DNA of 64,000 nt. Origin: Anaerolineae bacterium. GTDB taxonomy: Bacteria > Chloroflexota > Anaerolineae > Aggregatilineales > Phototrophicaceae. Shown here piece after piece: positions 55,378 to 64,000 of the stretch. The position numbers and the translations under genes were made by a program. Numbering within the stretch: the first letter of the stretch is position 1; each line of letters begins with the position of its first letter. The notes beneath the pieces are model-generated. The model was not told the origin of the DNA. It made no database searches and saw nothing but the letters and a program-made list of their open reading frames with translations. The stretch lies in contig JAUZRW010000134.1 in NCBI GenBank assembly GCA_030950085.1, forward strand, positions 1 through 64,000, read 5' to 3'.

Positions 55378-55404
55378 GGGCGTGAAACTGAACGCCCCAT
55401 TTTG
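55378..55404 (+). terminator. Terminator between the selenoprotein gene and the HMA gene
   Basis: GGGCGT (55378-55383) pairs with ACGCCC (55392-55397) across an 8-nt loop, followed by a short T-run. It lies 8 bp after the selenoprotein stop. Confidence 0.7.
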
Positions 55405-55408
55405 TTTG

Positions 55409-55618
55409 TTATGCTTGTTCTGGTGCGTAGTCGATTTCTGTGAGGGTAGCGACAATTTTTTCCCATGAAGCAGGGCTATCATACTCGACTGTCACCATTT
55501 TGCTATCGACCACAGCGTCAACAGTTTTCACACCGTCAACATCGCCCAACTCGCCTTTGATGGCATTGGCACAACCATTGCAACCGATATTCGGTACTTT
55601 GAATGTTTTCTTTTCCAT
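55409..55618 (-). CDS. Heavy-metal-associated (HMA) copper chaperone, CopZ-like
   Basis: This 69-residue protein is one HMA domain. The metal site is 'NIGCNGCANAIKGEL' (GCNGC, the CxxC form), followed by 'VDGVKTVDAVVDSKMVTVEY'. It likely carries Cu(I) to a P-type ATPase or a CsoR-family repressor; neither is in the window. It has a strong GGGAGG ribosome-binding site, and two CsoR-like operators lie on its promoter. Confidence 0.9.
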   Translation of the reverse strand: MEKKTFKVPNIGCNGCANAIKGELGDVDGVKTVDAVVDSKMVTVEYDSPASWEKIVATLTEIDYAPEQA

Positions 55619-55651
55619 CGGAAATATCCTCCCGAAAATTTGTTTACTATA

Positions 55652-55667
55652 ATACCCACTAGGGTAT
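55652..55667. promoter_or_regulatory. CsoR-like operator 1
   Basis: ATACCC (55652-55657) and GGGTAT (55662-55667) form a perfect inverted repeat with a 4-bp spacer, matching CsoR-type copper operators. It covers the expected start of the HMA gene transcript. Confidence 0.7.
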
Positions 55668-55671
55668 CCAA

Positions 55672-55700
55672 ATTATATACCCCCATAGGTATTTTGTCTA
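55672..55700 (-). promoter_or_regulatory. HMA gene promoter with CsoR-like operator 2 in its spacer
   Basis: On the minus strand TAGACA (55700-55695), a 17-bp spacer and TATAAT (55677-55672) form a strong -35/-10 promoter. Within the spacer ATACC (55677-55681) and GGTAT (55688-55692) form a second CsoR-like inverted repeat. A repressor bound there would block RNA polymerase until copper releases it. Confidence 0.7.
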
Positions 55701-55708
55701 GTGTCATT

Positions 55709-56938
55709 TTACTGCAATGTGATTTGCAAAGCCACCTGTTGTTTGCGCCAGTTTCGGGCTAACGCAAAAAATACCGTCATCCCAATCATCGCCATCACGC
55801 CTGAGCCATACCAGATAGCCACTGGCGCGATATTATCATTGAGCAATCCGCCAATGACGGGACCAAATCCAGCCCCAATTGGCCACCCTAATGAGAGGAT
55901 ACCCAGATAACGCGCCCTCATATTATCTGGCGCAATATCGGCAACAAGCGTAGAGGCGGTTGGCATGACGAGTAATTCGCCGAATGTGACAATTGCCATA
56001 CTCAACAGAAAATGTGAGAGTGTAACGCCAAAAATGACACTCAGTAAACCCAACGTATACATTGCAGCCCCGACTGTAAGCACCGTATATGGTTTATAAC
56101 GCGCAGAAAATTTCGTGACAGCATATTGAAAAAAGACCACCATTGCCGCATTGACACTCAACGTCAGGCTGTATTCCCTTGCTCCCATCGCAAAATTATC
56201 AGAAAGATAGACGGGCAACAAAGTAAACATATTGGCAAATGCCATTGCCAACACGAAAAATCCCATAATGAAAATTAAAAAGGTATGGTCTCGCAGAATA
56301 AAACCATAGCCACTTGACTGAGCATCGGTGACAAGGTTACTTTCAGGCTTGGTTTCTTGAATCAAGAGACCAACAAGGATAGCTAATACAAAATAAACTA
56401 CAGAAATGCCATAGAAAATGAATGAGAAAGATATAATTGCCAGTAAACCGCCCAAAACAGGACCAATAGCAATCCCCGCATTACTGACGGTGCGGATAAG
56501 GGCATAGGCTGTAGAACGCTTTTCTTTGGGGATGCTGTCGGCGACCATCGTTTGAACACCGATATTGAAAATAGGCAACACGACACCATGCCCTGCGGAT
56601 AATATCGCCCAAAAAAGAAGCGATGACGTACCTTGCGCCATACCCATAAATACGATAATTGATGCCAACAAACTAAAGACCATCGCCCCTTTACGCCCAA
56701 ATTTATCCATTATCGGGCTAACAATCGCTGTTGATAAGAAACTGAAGACAGCACGCAACGTCAATAAGAGGGCGACAATCGTGAGGGGAACATCCAGTAT
56801 TTGAGACATATAGACTGTCAAAAAAGGCCATATCATGCTCGAACTGATGCGGTTGATAAATACGCCCCAAAATAACAACCAAAATTGTTTTGGATAACTT
56901 GAATCGCCGATTTTGCGCTTGCTTAACAATCCACGCAC
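55709..56938 (-). CDS. MFS transporter
   Basis: This protein of about 409 residues has twelve hydrophobic spans. The loop between spans 2 and 3 reads 'PIMDKFGRKGAMV', matching the MFS 'GxLaDrfGRRk' motif. It resembles drug/H+ antiporters of the DHA1 type; the substrate is unknown. GTG 56938 follows GGAG at good spacing. A TTG at 56953 is in frame. The HMA gene lies downstream on the same strand but has its own promoter. Confidence 0.85.
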   Translation of the reverse strand: MRGLLSKRKIGDSSYPKQFWLLFWGVFINRISSSMIWPFLTVYMSQILDVPLTIVALLLTLRAVFSFLSTAIVSPIMDKFGRKGAMVFSLLASIIVFMGMAQGTSSLLFWAILSAGHGVVLPIFNIGVQTMVADSIPKEKRSTAYALIRTVSNAGIAIGPVLGGLLAIISFSFIFYGISVVYFVLAILVGLLIQETKPESNLVTDAQSSGYGFILRDHTFLIFIMGFFVLAMAFANMFTLLPVYLSDNFAMGAREYSLTLSVNAAMVVFFQYAVTKFSARYKPYTVLTVGAAMYTLGLLSVIFGVTLSHFLLSMAIVTFGELLVMPTASTLVADIAPDNMRARYLGILSLGWPIGAGFGPVIGGLLNDNIAPVAIWYGSGVMAMIGMTVFFALARNWRKQQVALQITLQ

Positions 56939-57066
56939 TAAGATTTGCTCCAATAGCTATGTGTACGGCATCATTCTAGCACGGTGTCACATAGACCAGA
57001 GCAGTCCATTTCGTTACAGGTCATGTACTGCTAGAAAGTATCGGCATTACACTGGTTGATAGAGAC

Positions 57067-58200
57067 TTAGGCGAGTAATCGCTCTAATTCATCACGAACT
57101 GCTTCATCTTCTTCACGATAATATAATTCATTTAGCTGCTTAACGGCACTTTGCCCCATAATTTGCCATAATCCCCAAGCGGCATGTCCACGTACAAGCG
57201 GTTCAGAATCATAGAGTAATTGAATTAGATACGGGATAAATTGCGAGTCATGACTGTTCCCGGCAGCAATACAAGCATTACGAACGAGTTGTTTGCGACG
57301 AATGCGGTAAATTGGCGAACCGTCATAATGTGCTTTGAAACGCACATCATCTAATGTCAGTAAATCGACAAGCGGTGGGGCGGCACGGTCACTATCTATC
57401 GGGAAAAAACGTTTTTCTTGTGCCGTCGGGCTAAAGCGTTGGAAAGGACAGACCTCCTGACAAATATCACAGCCAAAGACCCAATTGCCAAATTTTGAGC
57501 GTAGATACTGGTCAATCCAGCCTTTGTTCTCGATAGTGTGATAGCTGATGCAGAGTCGAGCATCTAGTATATGAGGTTTTGGAAAAGCATCTGTTGGGCA
57601 GGCTTTCAGGCAGCGCGTACACGTCCCACACATGGTTTGGCGCTGCGGCTCATCATAAGTGTCTAATTCAAGTGATGTGATAATTTCGCCTAAGAAAAAA
57701 TAACTCCCACGACGAGGGTGAATCAGCATCGTATTTTTGCCGATGAAGCCCATTGCAGCTTGTTGTGCGTGTGAGCGTTCTAAAATTGCACCCGTATCGA
57801 CATAAACTTTGTGGTCGATTTTGCCCTTTGCCTCTGTTGCAATCCATTGTGCAAATTGTTCTAAACGTGGCTCAAGGATATCATGATAATCGAGTCCCCA
57901 TGCGTAATTAGCGATACGCCCACGAGTAGGGTCATGGAGTATTTCAGGCGCAATCTCTCGTGTGCGGTAATCCATGCCTACCATAATTATCGACTGTGCA
58001 TTCGAGACGATGTTGTTCAAATCTTCGCGGCGGATGATACGGTCAGGGCGTTCTAAATATCCCATTTTGCCGTGCATACCCTGTTCTATCCAACGATGAT
58101 AGGCATTCAACATAGGCGAAGGCTCTGCACGAGTCAACCCAACGAGATTAAAACCGAGCTCAATTGCCTTTTGCTTGATATTTTCTGTTGAAATAGTCAT
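57067..58200 (-). CDS. queG: Epoxyqueuosine reductase
   Basis: This 377-residue protein makes the last step of queuosine synthesis, reducing epoxyqueuosine in tRNA. It has the cobalamin-binding N-terminal domain, two 4Fe-4S clusters ('CGTCTRCLKACPTDAF' and 'CDICQEVCPFQRF') and a C-terminal HEAT-like repeat ('YDSEPLVRGHAAWGLWQI'). Tgt, 7 kb upstream, acts earlier in the same pathway. ATG 58200 is the only sensible start. Confidence 0.95.
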   Translation of the reverse strand: MTISTENIKQKAIELGFNLVGLTRAEPSPMLNAYHRWIEQGMHGKMGYLERPDRIIRREDLNNIVSNAQSIIMVGMDYRTREIAPEILHDPTRGRIANYAWGLDYHDILEPRLEQFAQWIATEAKGKIDHKVYVDTGAILERSHAQQAAMGFIGKNTMLIHPRRGSYFFLGEIITSLELDTYDEPQRQTMCGTCTRCLKACPTDAFPKPHILDARLCISYHTIENKGWIDQYLRSKFGNWVFGCDICQEVCPFQRFSPTAQEKRFFPIDSDRAAPPLVDLLTLDDVRFKAHYDGSPIYRIRRKQLVRNACIAAGNSHDSQFIPYLIQLLYDSEPLVRGHAAWGLWQIMGQSAVKQLNELYYREEDEAVRDELERLLA

Positions 58201-58295
58201 CTTTTAAGATTCAAATCCGAGAATTTGTGTGGGCAAAAATACTGTTTCCACGTTATGATAGCAATAGTATAAATTCAGTTACAGGAGGTTTTTTG

Positions 58296-59423
58296 ATGAA
58301 AAAGTACCTTATCTTGTTCGTTATGTTGCTTTTCTCAGCGACAATCATCACCAGTGCCCAAGGCGACTTACCAAGCGTGGCAGATTTAAGCGACGGCTGG
58401 AACACAATTGAAACAGGCGGTTTTTGCTCTGCCGGAACGCCTTACCAATTCTATGCCAGTCCAAATGAAAATAGTGATAACTTACTAATTTTCTTCAATG
58501 GTGGTGGCGCGTGTTGGTTTGGTCAAGCCTGTGATTTGGAAAGCGAACCCAATATTCACGTTCCGTTTGCTGATATGGGACATAATGTTGTTGCTGAGAC
58601 ACAAACGGGCATATTTAATCTTGATAACGAAGACAATCCCTTTGCCGATTACGATATGGTATTTGTCCCCTATTGTACAGGAGATGTTCATGTTGGCGCT
58701 GGTGAACGAGAATACACTTATACCAATGCAGACAACGAAGAGGTTACAGTGACGGTCTATCACAACGGCTATGAGAATAGCACGACTGTCCTAAATTGGG
58801 TTTATGAAAATTTCGATTCGCCCGAAAATATCGTCGTTGCGGGCAGCAGCGCAGGTGCGATTGGTTCATCATTCTATTCCGGTCTGATTGCGGAAAATTA
58901 CGCCGATGTGCCAGTGACATTAATTGCCGATGGAGCCGGTGGCTATGGTAGCCCCAACCTCGCACGAGTTTTTATCGCGTGGGATACCGCCTCTATTTTG
59001 CCAGATTGGGACGAATATGCTGGTCAAAGCAATGAGACGCTCACTTTTGAAGATTTTTACATTGCGAGCGCCAAGCACAATGATAATTTGACCCTCGCAC
59101 AATACAATACTGCCGAAGACGAAACACAAATTGGCTTCACCATGGTTTTAGGCGACGCACCAGATAGTTTTACCTTGCCACAACGCCTTTTCAATAACTA
59201 TCTTCAAATTGAAAGTGCTGTCGATGATTTCTATGCCTATACAGCCGGTGGTAGTTTCCATACAATCCTACGCTTTCCAGTTTTCTATAGCTATGAAGTT
59301 GAAGGCGTTCGGTTTGTTGATTGGGTAGCGAGTCTTATCCAAGGCGATGCTATAGATGACATTAGCTGTGTTAATGAAGTGATTGGTTGTTCAACAGCAC
59401 CCGATGAGGCAATGGATGGTTAA
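58296..59423 (+). CDS. Pectin acetylesterase-like secreted hydrolase
   Basis: This protein of about 375 residues has a signal peptide ('MKKYLILFVMLLFSATIITSA') that with AGGAGG decides ATG 58296. 'NLLIFFNGGGACWFGQACDL' is the PAE/Notum oxyanion-hole region, and 'VVAGSSAGAIGSSFYSG' carries the nucleophile Ser in GxSAG. The late His falls in 'GGSFHTILRF'. Plant relatives remove acetyl groups from pectin and animal Notum removes palmitoleate from Wnt, so the ester substrate is open. A hairpin terminator follows. Confidence 0.9.
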   Translation: MKKYLILFVMLLFSATIITSAQGDLPSVADLSDGWNTIETGGFCSAGTPYQFYASPNENSDNLLIFFNGGGACWFGQACDLESEPNIHVPFADMGHNVVAETQTGIFNLDNEDNPFADYDMVFVPYCTGDVHVGAGEREYTYTNADNEEVTVTVYHNGYENSTTVLNWVYENFDSPENIVVAGSSAGAIGSSFYSGLIAENYADVPVTLIADGAGGYGSPNLARVFIAWDTASILPDWDEYAGQSNETLTFEDFYIASAKHNDNLTLAQYNTAEDETQIGFTMVLGDAPDSFTLPQRLFNNYLQIESAVDDFYAYTAGGSFHTILRFPVFYSYEVEGVRFVDWVASLIQGDAIDDISCVNEVIGCSTAPDEAMDG

Positions 59424-59451
59424 ATAAGCCACAAAGTTACAATATAACGAC

Positions 59452-59475
59452 AGAGACGGGTTGCGACTCGTCTCT
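59452..59475 (+). terminator. Hairpin terminator after the PAE-like gene
   Basis: AGAGACG (59452-59458) pairs with CGTCTCT (59469-59475) across a 10-nt loop, then TTAATT. It separates the gene from the methyltransferase. Confidence 0.65.
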
Positions 59476-59501
59476 TTAATTGCACTTAATGAGGGAAACG
59501 A

Positions 59502-60278
59502 ATGACGGACGAATTAAAAGCATTGAATCAAGAACGCTATGCCCGCGCTGCCGAAAATTATGTCGTGAGTACGGTTCATGCAAGCGGTATGGGGATTGAA
59601 ACACTCGTTGATATGGTCAAACCGCAATCGGATTGGCATATGCTAGATGTCGCAACAGGTGGCGGACATACAGCATTACTCTTCGCCCCACATGTCGCGC
59701 AGGTTGTCGCTTCTGATTTTACGCCGCGCATGTTGCAAGCCGCACAAGGTTTCATCACCGAGCAAGGCATCAAAAATATGTCATTTTCCGGTGCCGATGC
59801 CGAAATCTTACCCTTTGCCAGCCAATCATTCGATTTAGTGACCTGTCGTGTCGCCGCCCATCATTTTCCTAATATTTTTGCCTTTATGCGCGAAGCTGTT
59901 AGAGTGCTAAAACCAAATGGCACTTTGTTGATTCATGACCATGTGGTATCCGATGATGAAAAAGTCGCCGATTATGTTAATGCGTATGAAAAATTGCGTG
60001 ACCCTGCCCATGCACGAGCATTGCCAGAATATGAATGGCGTGGCGTTTTTCTTGATGTAGGCTTGACTATACAGCATGTCGAGCAGCGCACCGTGAAACA
60101 TGATGTCTTGCCATGGGCGAAACGTCAAAATTGTAGTGACGAAACGATTGAACGCTTGCAGGTGATGTTATTGCGTGCGCCCGAAAAAGTGCGTCAATGG
60201 ATGCAGCCCGAATTTGCCGGAACAGAACACGCACGCTATACCGACCACCATATTTTTATAGTCGGACAAAGAGGCTAA
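59502..60278 (+). CDS. Class I SAM-dependent methyltransferase (UbiE/COQ5-like)
   Basis: This 258-residue protein has motif I 'MLDVATGGGHTALLFAPH', motif II region 'VVASDFTPRMLQAAQGF', and 'FASQSFDLVTCRVAAHHFPN' with the usual post-motif Asp. The layout is that of small-molecule methyltransferases of the Methyltransf_11 type. The substrate is unknown. It has a GAGGGAA ribosome-binding site. Confidence 0.9.
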   Translation: MTDELKALNQERYARAAENYVVSTVHASGMGIETLVDMVKPQSDWHMLDVATGGGHTALLFAPHVAQVVASDFTPRMLQAAQGFITEQGIKNMSFSGADAEILPFASQSFDLVTCRVAAHHFPNIFAFMREAVRVLKPNGTLLIHDHVVSDDEKVADYVNAYEKLRDPAHARALPEYEWRGVFLDVGLTIQHVEQRTVKHDVLPWAKRQNCSDETIERLQVMLLRAPEKVRQWMQPEFAGTEHARYTDHHIFIVGQRG

Positions 60279-60374
60279 GAATTACCTCATCGGCTACCAT
60301 TTTCGGCACAAGAATTCAAGCCAGATTTACTCGATGTGTTACATGATTTTAGCTTATAGCCCTGTTCATCAAAT

Positions 60375-61613
60375 CTAGTTCACAACTTTTAAGATGAGTT
60401 CTGTAGCGCGGTCTATGCCACCTAATGTAGCCATATTTGCTGCGAATTTTTTGCAATTTTCACCCACCCAATCAGCCTCCATGATGGCTTTCGCGCCCTC
60501 TTGTAACTGCCCTTTCTGAACATCAAATGCTGTTAAATTGAGACCAATTTTTGCTTGTGCGACACGTTGCGCTTGAATGCGTTGGTCTGCGGCATGAGGC
60601 ACAATAATCTGACGCAAGCCATGTACGATGGCATAATGTGTTGTTCCCATACCGCCGTGATGAAGCATCAGTTCGCAGCGCGGTAATACATGGTCAAAAG
60701 GTGCAAAATTCAGTAAGCGCGTGCCATCTGGCAGGACACGCTTGAGTTCATTTTTCTTTTCAACATCAAAATTCGCCCAACCAAGTACCACAATTGGCAG
60801 CAGATTAGCAGAAGCCGCCGCATTTGCCGCCCAACTAAAAAAGCCCAAGTCGCCTGTGAAAACTGTGCCAAGTGTAATCATCGCCAATGGGATATCGTCT
60901 GGAATGTCGGTTAACCATTGTGGGGCTTCAGTTGTGGGTATTTGTTTTTCACCACCAACAAATTGTGTTTGTGGCAACATCATCGATTCTTCGGCTGTGT
61001 ACCATTGCGGCGTGAAATAGGTGATATGCAAATGTGGACTACGAATCGACGGGGCTGTTCCTTTGCTAAAGTTGATGCCCTCTATGCCGAATTTTTCGCA
61101 CAGGCGCAAAATACGCTGCATACTATCGCTACTCAAATCGCGCTGAACAGGAAACAACGCCTGCTCATCAAGATTAGCAGTTGCCGGCCAACCCGCAACA
61201 ATCAATGGCACATCTAGTTTTTCTGCGGCGAGCGCGGCGGCACTGAGGAAAGGGTCAATAATCATAGCATCCGGCTGACCAATACGGTCAGCGAGTTCTA
61301 GCAGACATTCAACACCCTGCCCGACTAATTCTTCACTGAGCCATGTATCGAGGGCGCGAGAATAACGCAACTTTACCGCTTCTTGTGGATGAATTTGAGT
61401 GAAATCCGGTGGCGGTGGTGGCGGCCATAACCAACCTGTTTCTTCAATTGCTTCAAATGCGAGATTGTTCGCTTTGATTGCACCACGCAATGATTCCTGA
61501 CTCACCCAGAGAACATCATGCCCTTGTGCGTGCAGTGCCTTTGCAGTCTTCATAAAACCGCCCCAATCGGTATGGCTATAGAGTTGGGCGGATACAAACC
61601 AGAATTTTGCCAT
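60375..61613 (-). CDS. UGT/MGT-type glycosyltransferase (GT1)
   Basis: This protein of about 412 residues has the GT1 layout: the acceptor-side N-terminal half starts 'MAKFWFVSAQLYSHTDWGGF', and the donor half has 'PLAMITLGTVFTGDL' and 'CELMLHHGGMGTTHYAIVHG' with the conserved His and Gly residues of the nucleotide-sugar motif. It is similar to macrolide and sterol glycosyltransferases. ATG 61613 gives the family N-terminus; ATG 61631 is also open. Confidence 0.87.
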   Translation of the reverse strand: MAKFWFVSAQLYSHTDWGGFMKTAKALHAQGHDVLWVSQESLRGAIKANNLAFEAIEETGWLWPPPPPPDFTQIHPQEAVKLRYSRALDTWLSEELVGQGVECLLELADRIGQPDAMIIDPFLSAAALAAEKLDVPLIVAGWPATANLDEQALFPVQRDLSSDSMQRILRLCEKFGIEGINFSKGTAPSIRSPHLHITYFTPQWYTAEESMMLPQTQFVGGEKQIPTTEAPQWLTDIPDDIPLAMITLGTVFTGDLGFFSWAANAAASANLLPIVVLGWANFDVEKKNELKRVLPDGTRLLNFAPFDHVLPRCELMLHHGGMGTTHYAIVHGLRQIIVPHAADQRIQAQRVAQAKIGLNLTAFDVQKGQLQEGAKAIMEADWVGENCKKFAANMATLGGIDRATELILKVVN

Positions 61614-61660
61614 CTTTTGCACCATATTCATGTTTTATAAATGTAGAGTCCGATAATTGT

Positions 61661-61787
61661 TTAGAAAAAAGCGTAACACAGAGAAACGGAGAATCAGAGA
61701 TGCAGAGCATAATTTTGAATAGGTTTCTTTGTGTTCTTTGCGCCTTTGTAGTTCATCCTTTTTCTAAGTTTTTCCCCAGATTCTACG
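61661..61787 (+). repeat. Dispersed intergenic repeat (CGCCAAAG-type), copy 2
   Basis: TTAGAAAAAAGCGTAACACAG, a CAGAG-rich run, TTTGCGCCTTTG and GTTCATCCTTTTTCTAAG, ending AGATTCTAC. This is the reverse complement, block for block, of 10641-10764. It lies in the 204-bp gap before the broken TPR gene, which otherwise shows no gene. Confidence 0.65.
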
Positions 61788-61817
61788 TGTTTGGATAATT
61801 ATGTTTTTGATTGATTC

Positions 61818-63948
61818 TCACAAAAAGAGCCAGTCGGATGTGATATTCGGCATCCGCAAAATTGAGCGTAGTTTCGTAGCTTCATCCCATACAGACTGCG
61901 CTTTTGTTTTATCCCCTTGTGCGATATATAATCTGCTGTGTACTGTCAAGAGATGCGCCTGTAAGCGGCGTAAGTTGGCACGACGAATAATCGACTCCGC
62001 TTCATTTAGACAATGTTCCGCATTTTCTAATGTGCCTGATTCCAAATGTAACCTTGCCAGTCCAATGAGTGCTTGCACAACGACGATTAGGTTATTCGTT
62101 TCTCTCGCAGTTGTCAGTGCTGCGTCATAATCTGCCTGTGCCTCATCATATTTCGATAAGGCAAGATACGAATCAGCACGATTAGCTCTAATCATTGCGC
62201 TATGAGGAGTCGTTTCTAATTCTGGTAAGGCGATATTATACTGCTCCAATGCTTTTTCATGTTGATTAAGTGCCGCATACGCCAAGCCAGCATTGCCCCA
62301 TTGCAGCGCACTTTCAATGGTTAAGCCCAATTCGCTCAAGTCATGTTGTGCTTGTTGGATTTCTATAGCAGCCGGTTTGGGCTTATTCGTCAGTGCCAGA
62401 AAACGCCCATAATCGCCGCGACGTAGTGCCTCATCTTCTTTGGCATTATCGGCATTATCGCTTTTGGCAATTTCAATCGCTTCTTTAGTAAAAAGACTCA
62501 GCCGATTCGATATCGCCAAATTCAGTAAAAGCATTCGCAACAAGCGCCAAAACAGTGCCACGAGTCGTTACATCATCCATTGTATTGAGTTGGACAAGAG
62601 CCTCTTCATAGGCGCGGCGTGCCATCTTACCATCGCCAAGCTGCATATAAATGATGCCAAGAGCGCAGTATGACCGTGCCACATAATTATGGTGGCGACT
62701 ATCCATATATTGTTGAATCGCCTTCCTGTGATAGTCCAAAGCCGCCTTGTCATCACCTTGTCCAGTAGCCAAAGTTGCAAGGTCAGTGTAAACCTGTGCC
62801 ACTTGGAATGGAAGTGAACTGCCTTTTTCAAGTGCCCTTTCGTAACTTGCAATCGCAGTGTCAAAATCACCCTTTTTATATTGGGATAGGGCTAAATTTC
62901 GCAAAACATCCATATAAAAAACATCGGCATCAAGGTCGGCATAGGCTTATTCAGCCGCTTGTAAATACGCCAATGCTTCATCATTTTTACCGACAGCACT
63001 CAAGGATAATCCAAGTGCTGCTTTTGCCATAGCAATGACACTTGTATCTGTGATACTGTCGATAAGTTCATTCGCCTGTTTTGCGTAGTCAAGGCTCTCG
63101 TGGGATTTACCCATACTGTAAAATGCGTGACTCAATTGGCATAGCAACACAACAATGTCAGATGAATGCGTCGTTTTATCATACAACCGCAGGGCATCGC
63201 GTAGATATTGAATCGCCTTGTCATAATCTGCCAGTTGCAGGGCATGATAGCCGAGTTTCTGGCTGATATCACGTACTTGCGCCTGATGTTTTAGCACAAA
63301 GGCAGCTTCAAGTCCCTGTTGCATAACTGCCATGCCTTCTTGAGGTTGCCCAATGGCTATCAGAGCCTCGCCTAAACGCGCTTGGAAATAGCCTAATAAT
63401 TCTTTATCGCCACTGCGAATCAAACGTGGTATGGCATCTCTCAGGAGATAAATCGCATAACTAGCATTGCCATCTAAGAGGTAAATATCTGCAAGGTGGG
63501 CAGTAGCACGTCCATTTGCACCATCAGTCTGAATAAGTTCGGCAATTCTGCGCGATTCTTCATATAAATCACTGGCAGCATCGAAATGACCCTGTTTCTG
63601 CTCAATTGTCCCAAGTGAAGCTAAGGCATAAGCGAGGGGAGCACGATGTTGACGCAATTCACTTTCATCGCGCAATTCATTCAAGATAGCTTTTGCTGCC
63701 TCATAATCTTCACGGGCAATTAAAATATCGGCATGACTGAGCGTAATATCCACCTTGATAGTTGTGTTGCCTTGTTCTTCTGCAAGATTCATCGCTTCTA
63801 TGAGTAGCGCGAGTGCATCATCATATTGTTCTGCGTACTGTGCGCGACGGGCTTGTTCAACTTTGTCGTTTACTATCACACTTGTTGATGGTGATGTGAT
63901 GTTGTCGCTATGTTGAATCCACTGTGTCATGCGGCGGAAAAAATTCAT
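61818..63948 (-). pseudogene. Large TPR-repeat protein gene broken by a stop and a frameshift
   Basis: From ATG 63948 a TPR protein of about 333 residues ends at TAA 62949-62947. Reading through that stop in the same frame continues TPR sequence ('AYADLDADVFYMDVLRNLAL') down to about 62485. There a T-run (CTTTTTAC) carries a one-base change, after which the next frame continues 'KEAIEIAKSDNADNAKEDEA' to the real end at 61818. Joined, the protein would have about 710 residues and roughly fifteen TPRs. It has no signal peptide and was probably a cytosolic scaffold. The first piece alone could still be made. Assembly error is possible but would need two events. Confidence 0.72.
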
Positions 63949-64000
63949 GCTATTATCCTGATTGCCTAATGGAATATCTCTATAGGATAGGGTGCTATCA

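Noticed and set aside
62947-62949. A further recoded stop in the TPR gene
   Set aside because: The codon is TAA, not TGA, and a separate frameshift follows, so decay or error is more likely.
1-64000. tRNA, rRNA or insertion-sequence genes
   Set aside because: I saw no tRNA-like cloverleaf with a matching anticodon stem, no rRNA sequence and no transposase motif, though a short tRNA could be missed by eye.

Overview
The window is one contiguous, densely packed bacterial chromosome segment of moderate GC. It most resembles a Chloroflexota (Anaerolineae-like) genome. Supporting signs are threonine/proline-rich linkers after lipoprotein-type signal peptides, a DUF3048 protein, a DUF255/YyaL protein, DUF6056-like and GT39-type membrane proteins, a MurF-Alr fusion and tandem RCK/TrkA proteins. 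This assignment rests on gene content alone. I saw no rRNA, tRNA, CRISPR array, prophage or intact insertion sequence.

Layout. 1-7.1 kb is a glycogen cluster: the end of a GH57 branching enzyme, glgA, glgC, a stand-alone CBM48 protein and an alpha-glucan phosphorylase. 7.2-15.4 kb holds a methyltransferase, the YyaL-like protein, a DEDDh exonuclease with a decayed tandem copy, two unknown genes, a TPR/Slt lytic transglycosylase and a response regulator. 15.8-19.2 kb is a Na+-efflux-type ABC exporter. 20.6-26.5 kb holds a sugar isomerase/dehydrogenase pair and a large RTX-repeat secreted protein. 26.8-31.1 kb has FtsH and an EF-G-like GTPase. 31.5-34.7 kb is a single gene fusing serine hydroxymethyltransferase to the glycine-cleavage T-protein. 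34.8-41.3 kb has two membrane proteins, two TrkA-type proteins and two decayed genes. 41.4-44.9 kb is a glycine-riboswitch operon gcvH-gcvPA-gcvPB. 45.1-46.4 kb has copper chaperones (PCuAC, SCO1). 46.4-54.5 kb holds murF-alr, a Tgt without zinc cysteines, a PstS-like protein, a PIG-L deacetylase and a DUF3048 protein. 54.7-55.4 kb is a two-gene operon ending in a probable selenoprotein. 55.4-64 kb has a copper-type HMA chaperone with CsoR-like operators, an MFS transporter, QueG, a pectin-acetylesterase-like protein, a methyltransferase, a glycosyltransferase and a broken TPR gene.

How the genes work together. The glycogen genes make and break down one polymer. The SHMT-GcvT fusion and the gcvH/PA/PB operon form one glycine/serine/C1 module split over two loci, with only the L-protein missing. 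Tgt and QueG both belong to queuosine modification. PCuAC, SCO1 and the HMA protein all handle copper.

Most notable. (1) A thioredoxin-fold lipoprotein gene has in-frame TGA codons at both positions of its CxxC motif. An 8-bp, GTG-loop hairpin sits at SECIS distance, so this is a candidate UxxU selenoprotein. (2) The SHMT-GcvT fusion has an extra, GcvT-like middle segment. (3) A 90-bp structured intergenic repeat family has five copies, one lodged between the two arms of a terminator. (4) A Tgt lacks all three zinc cysteines.
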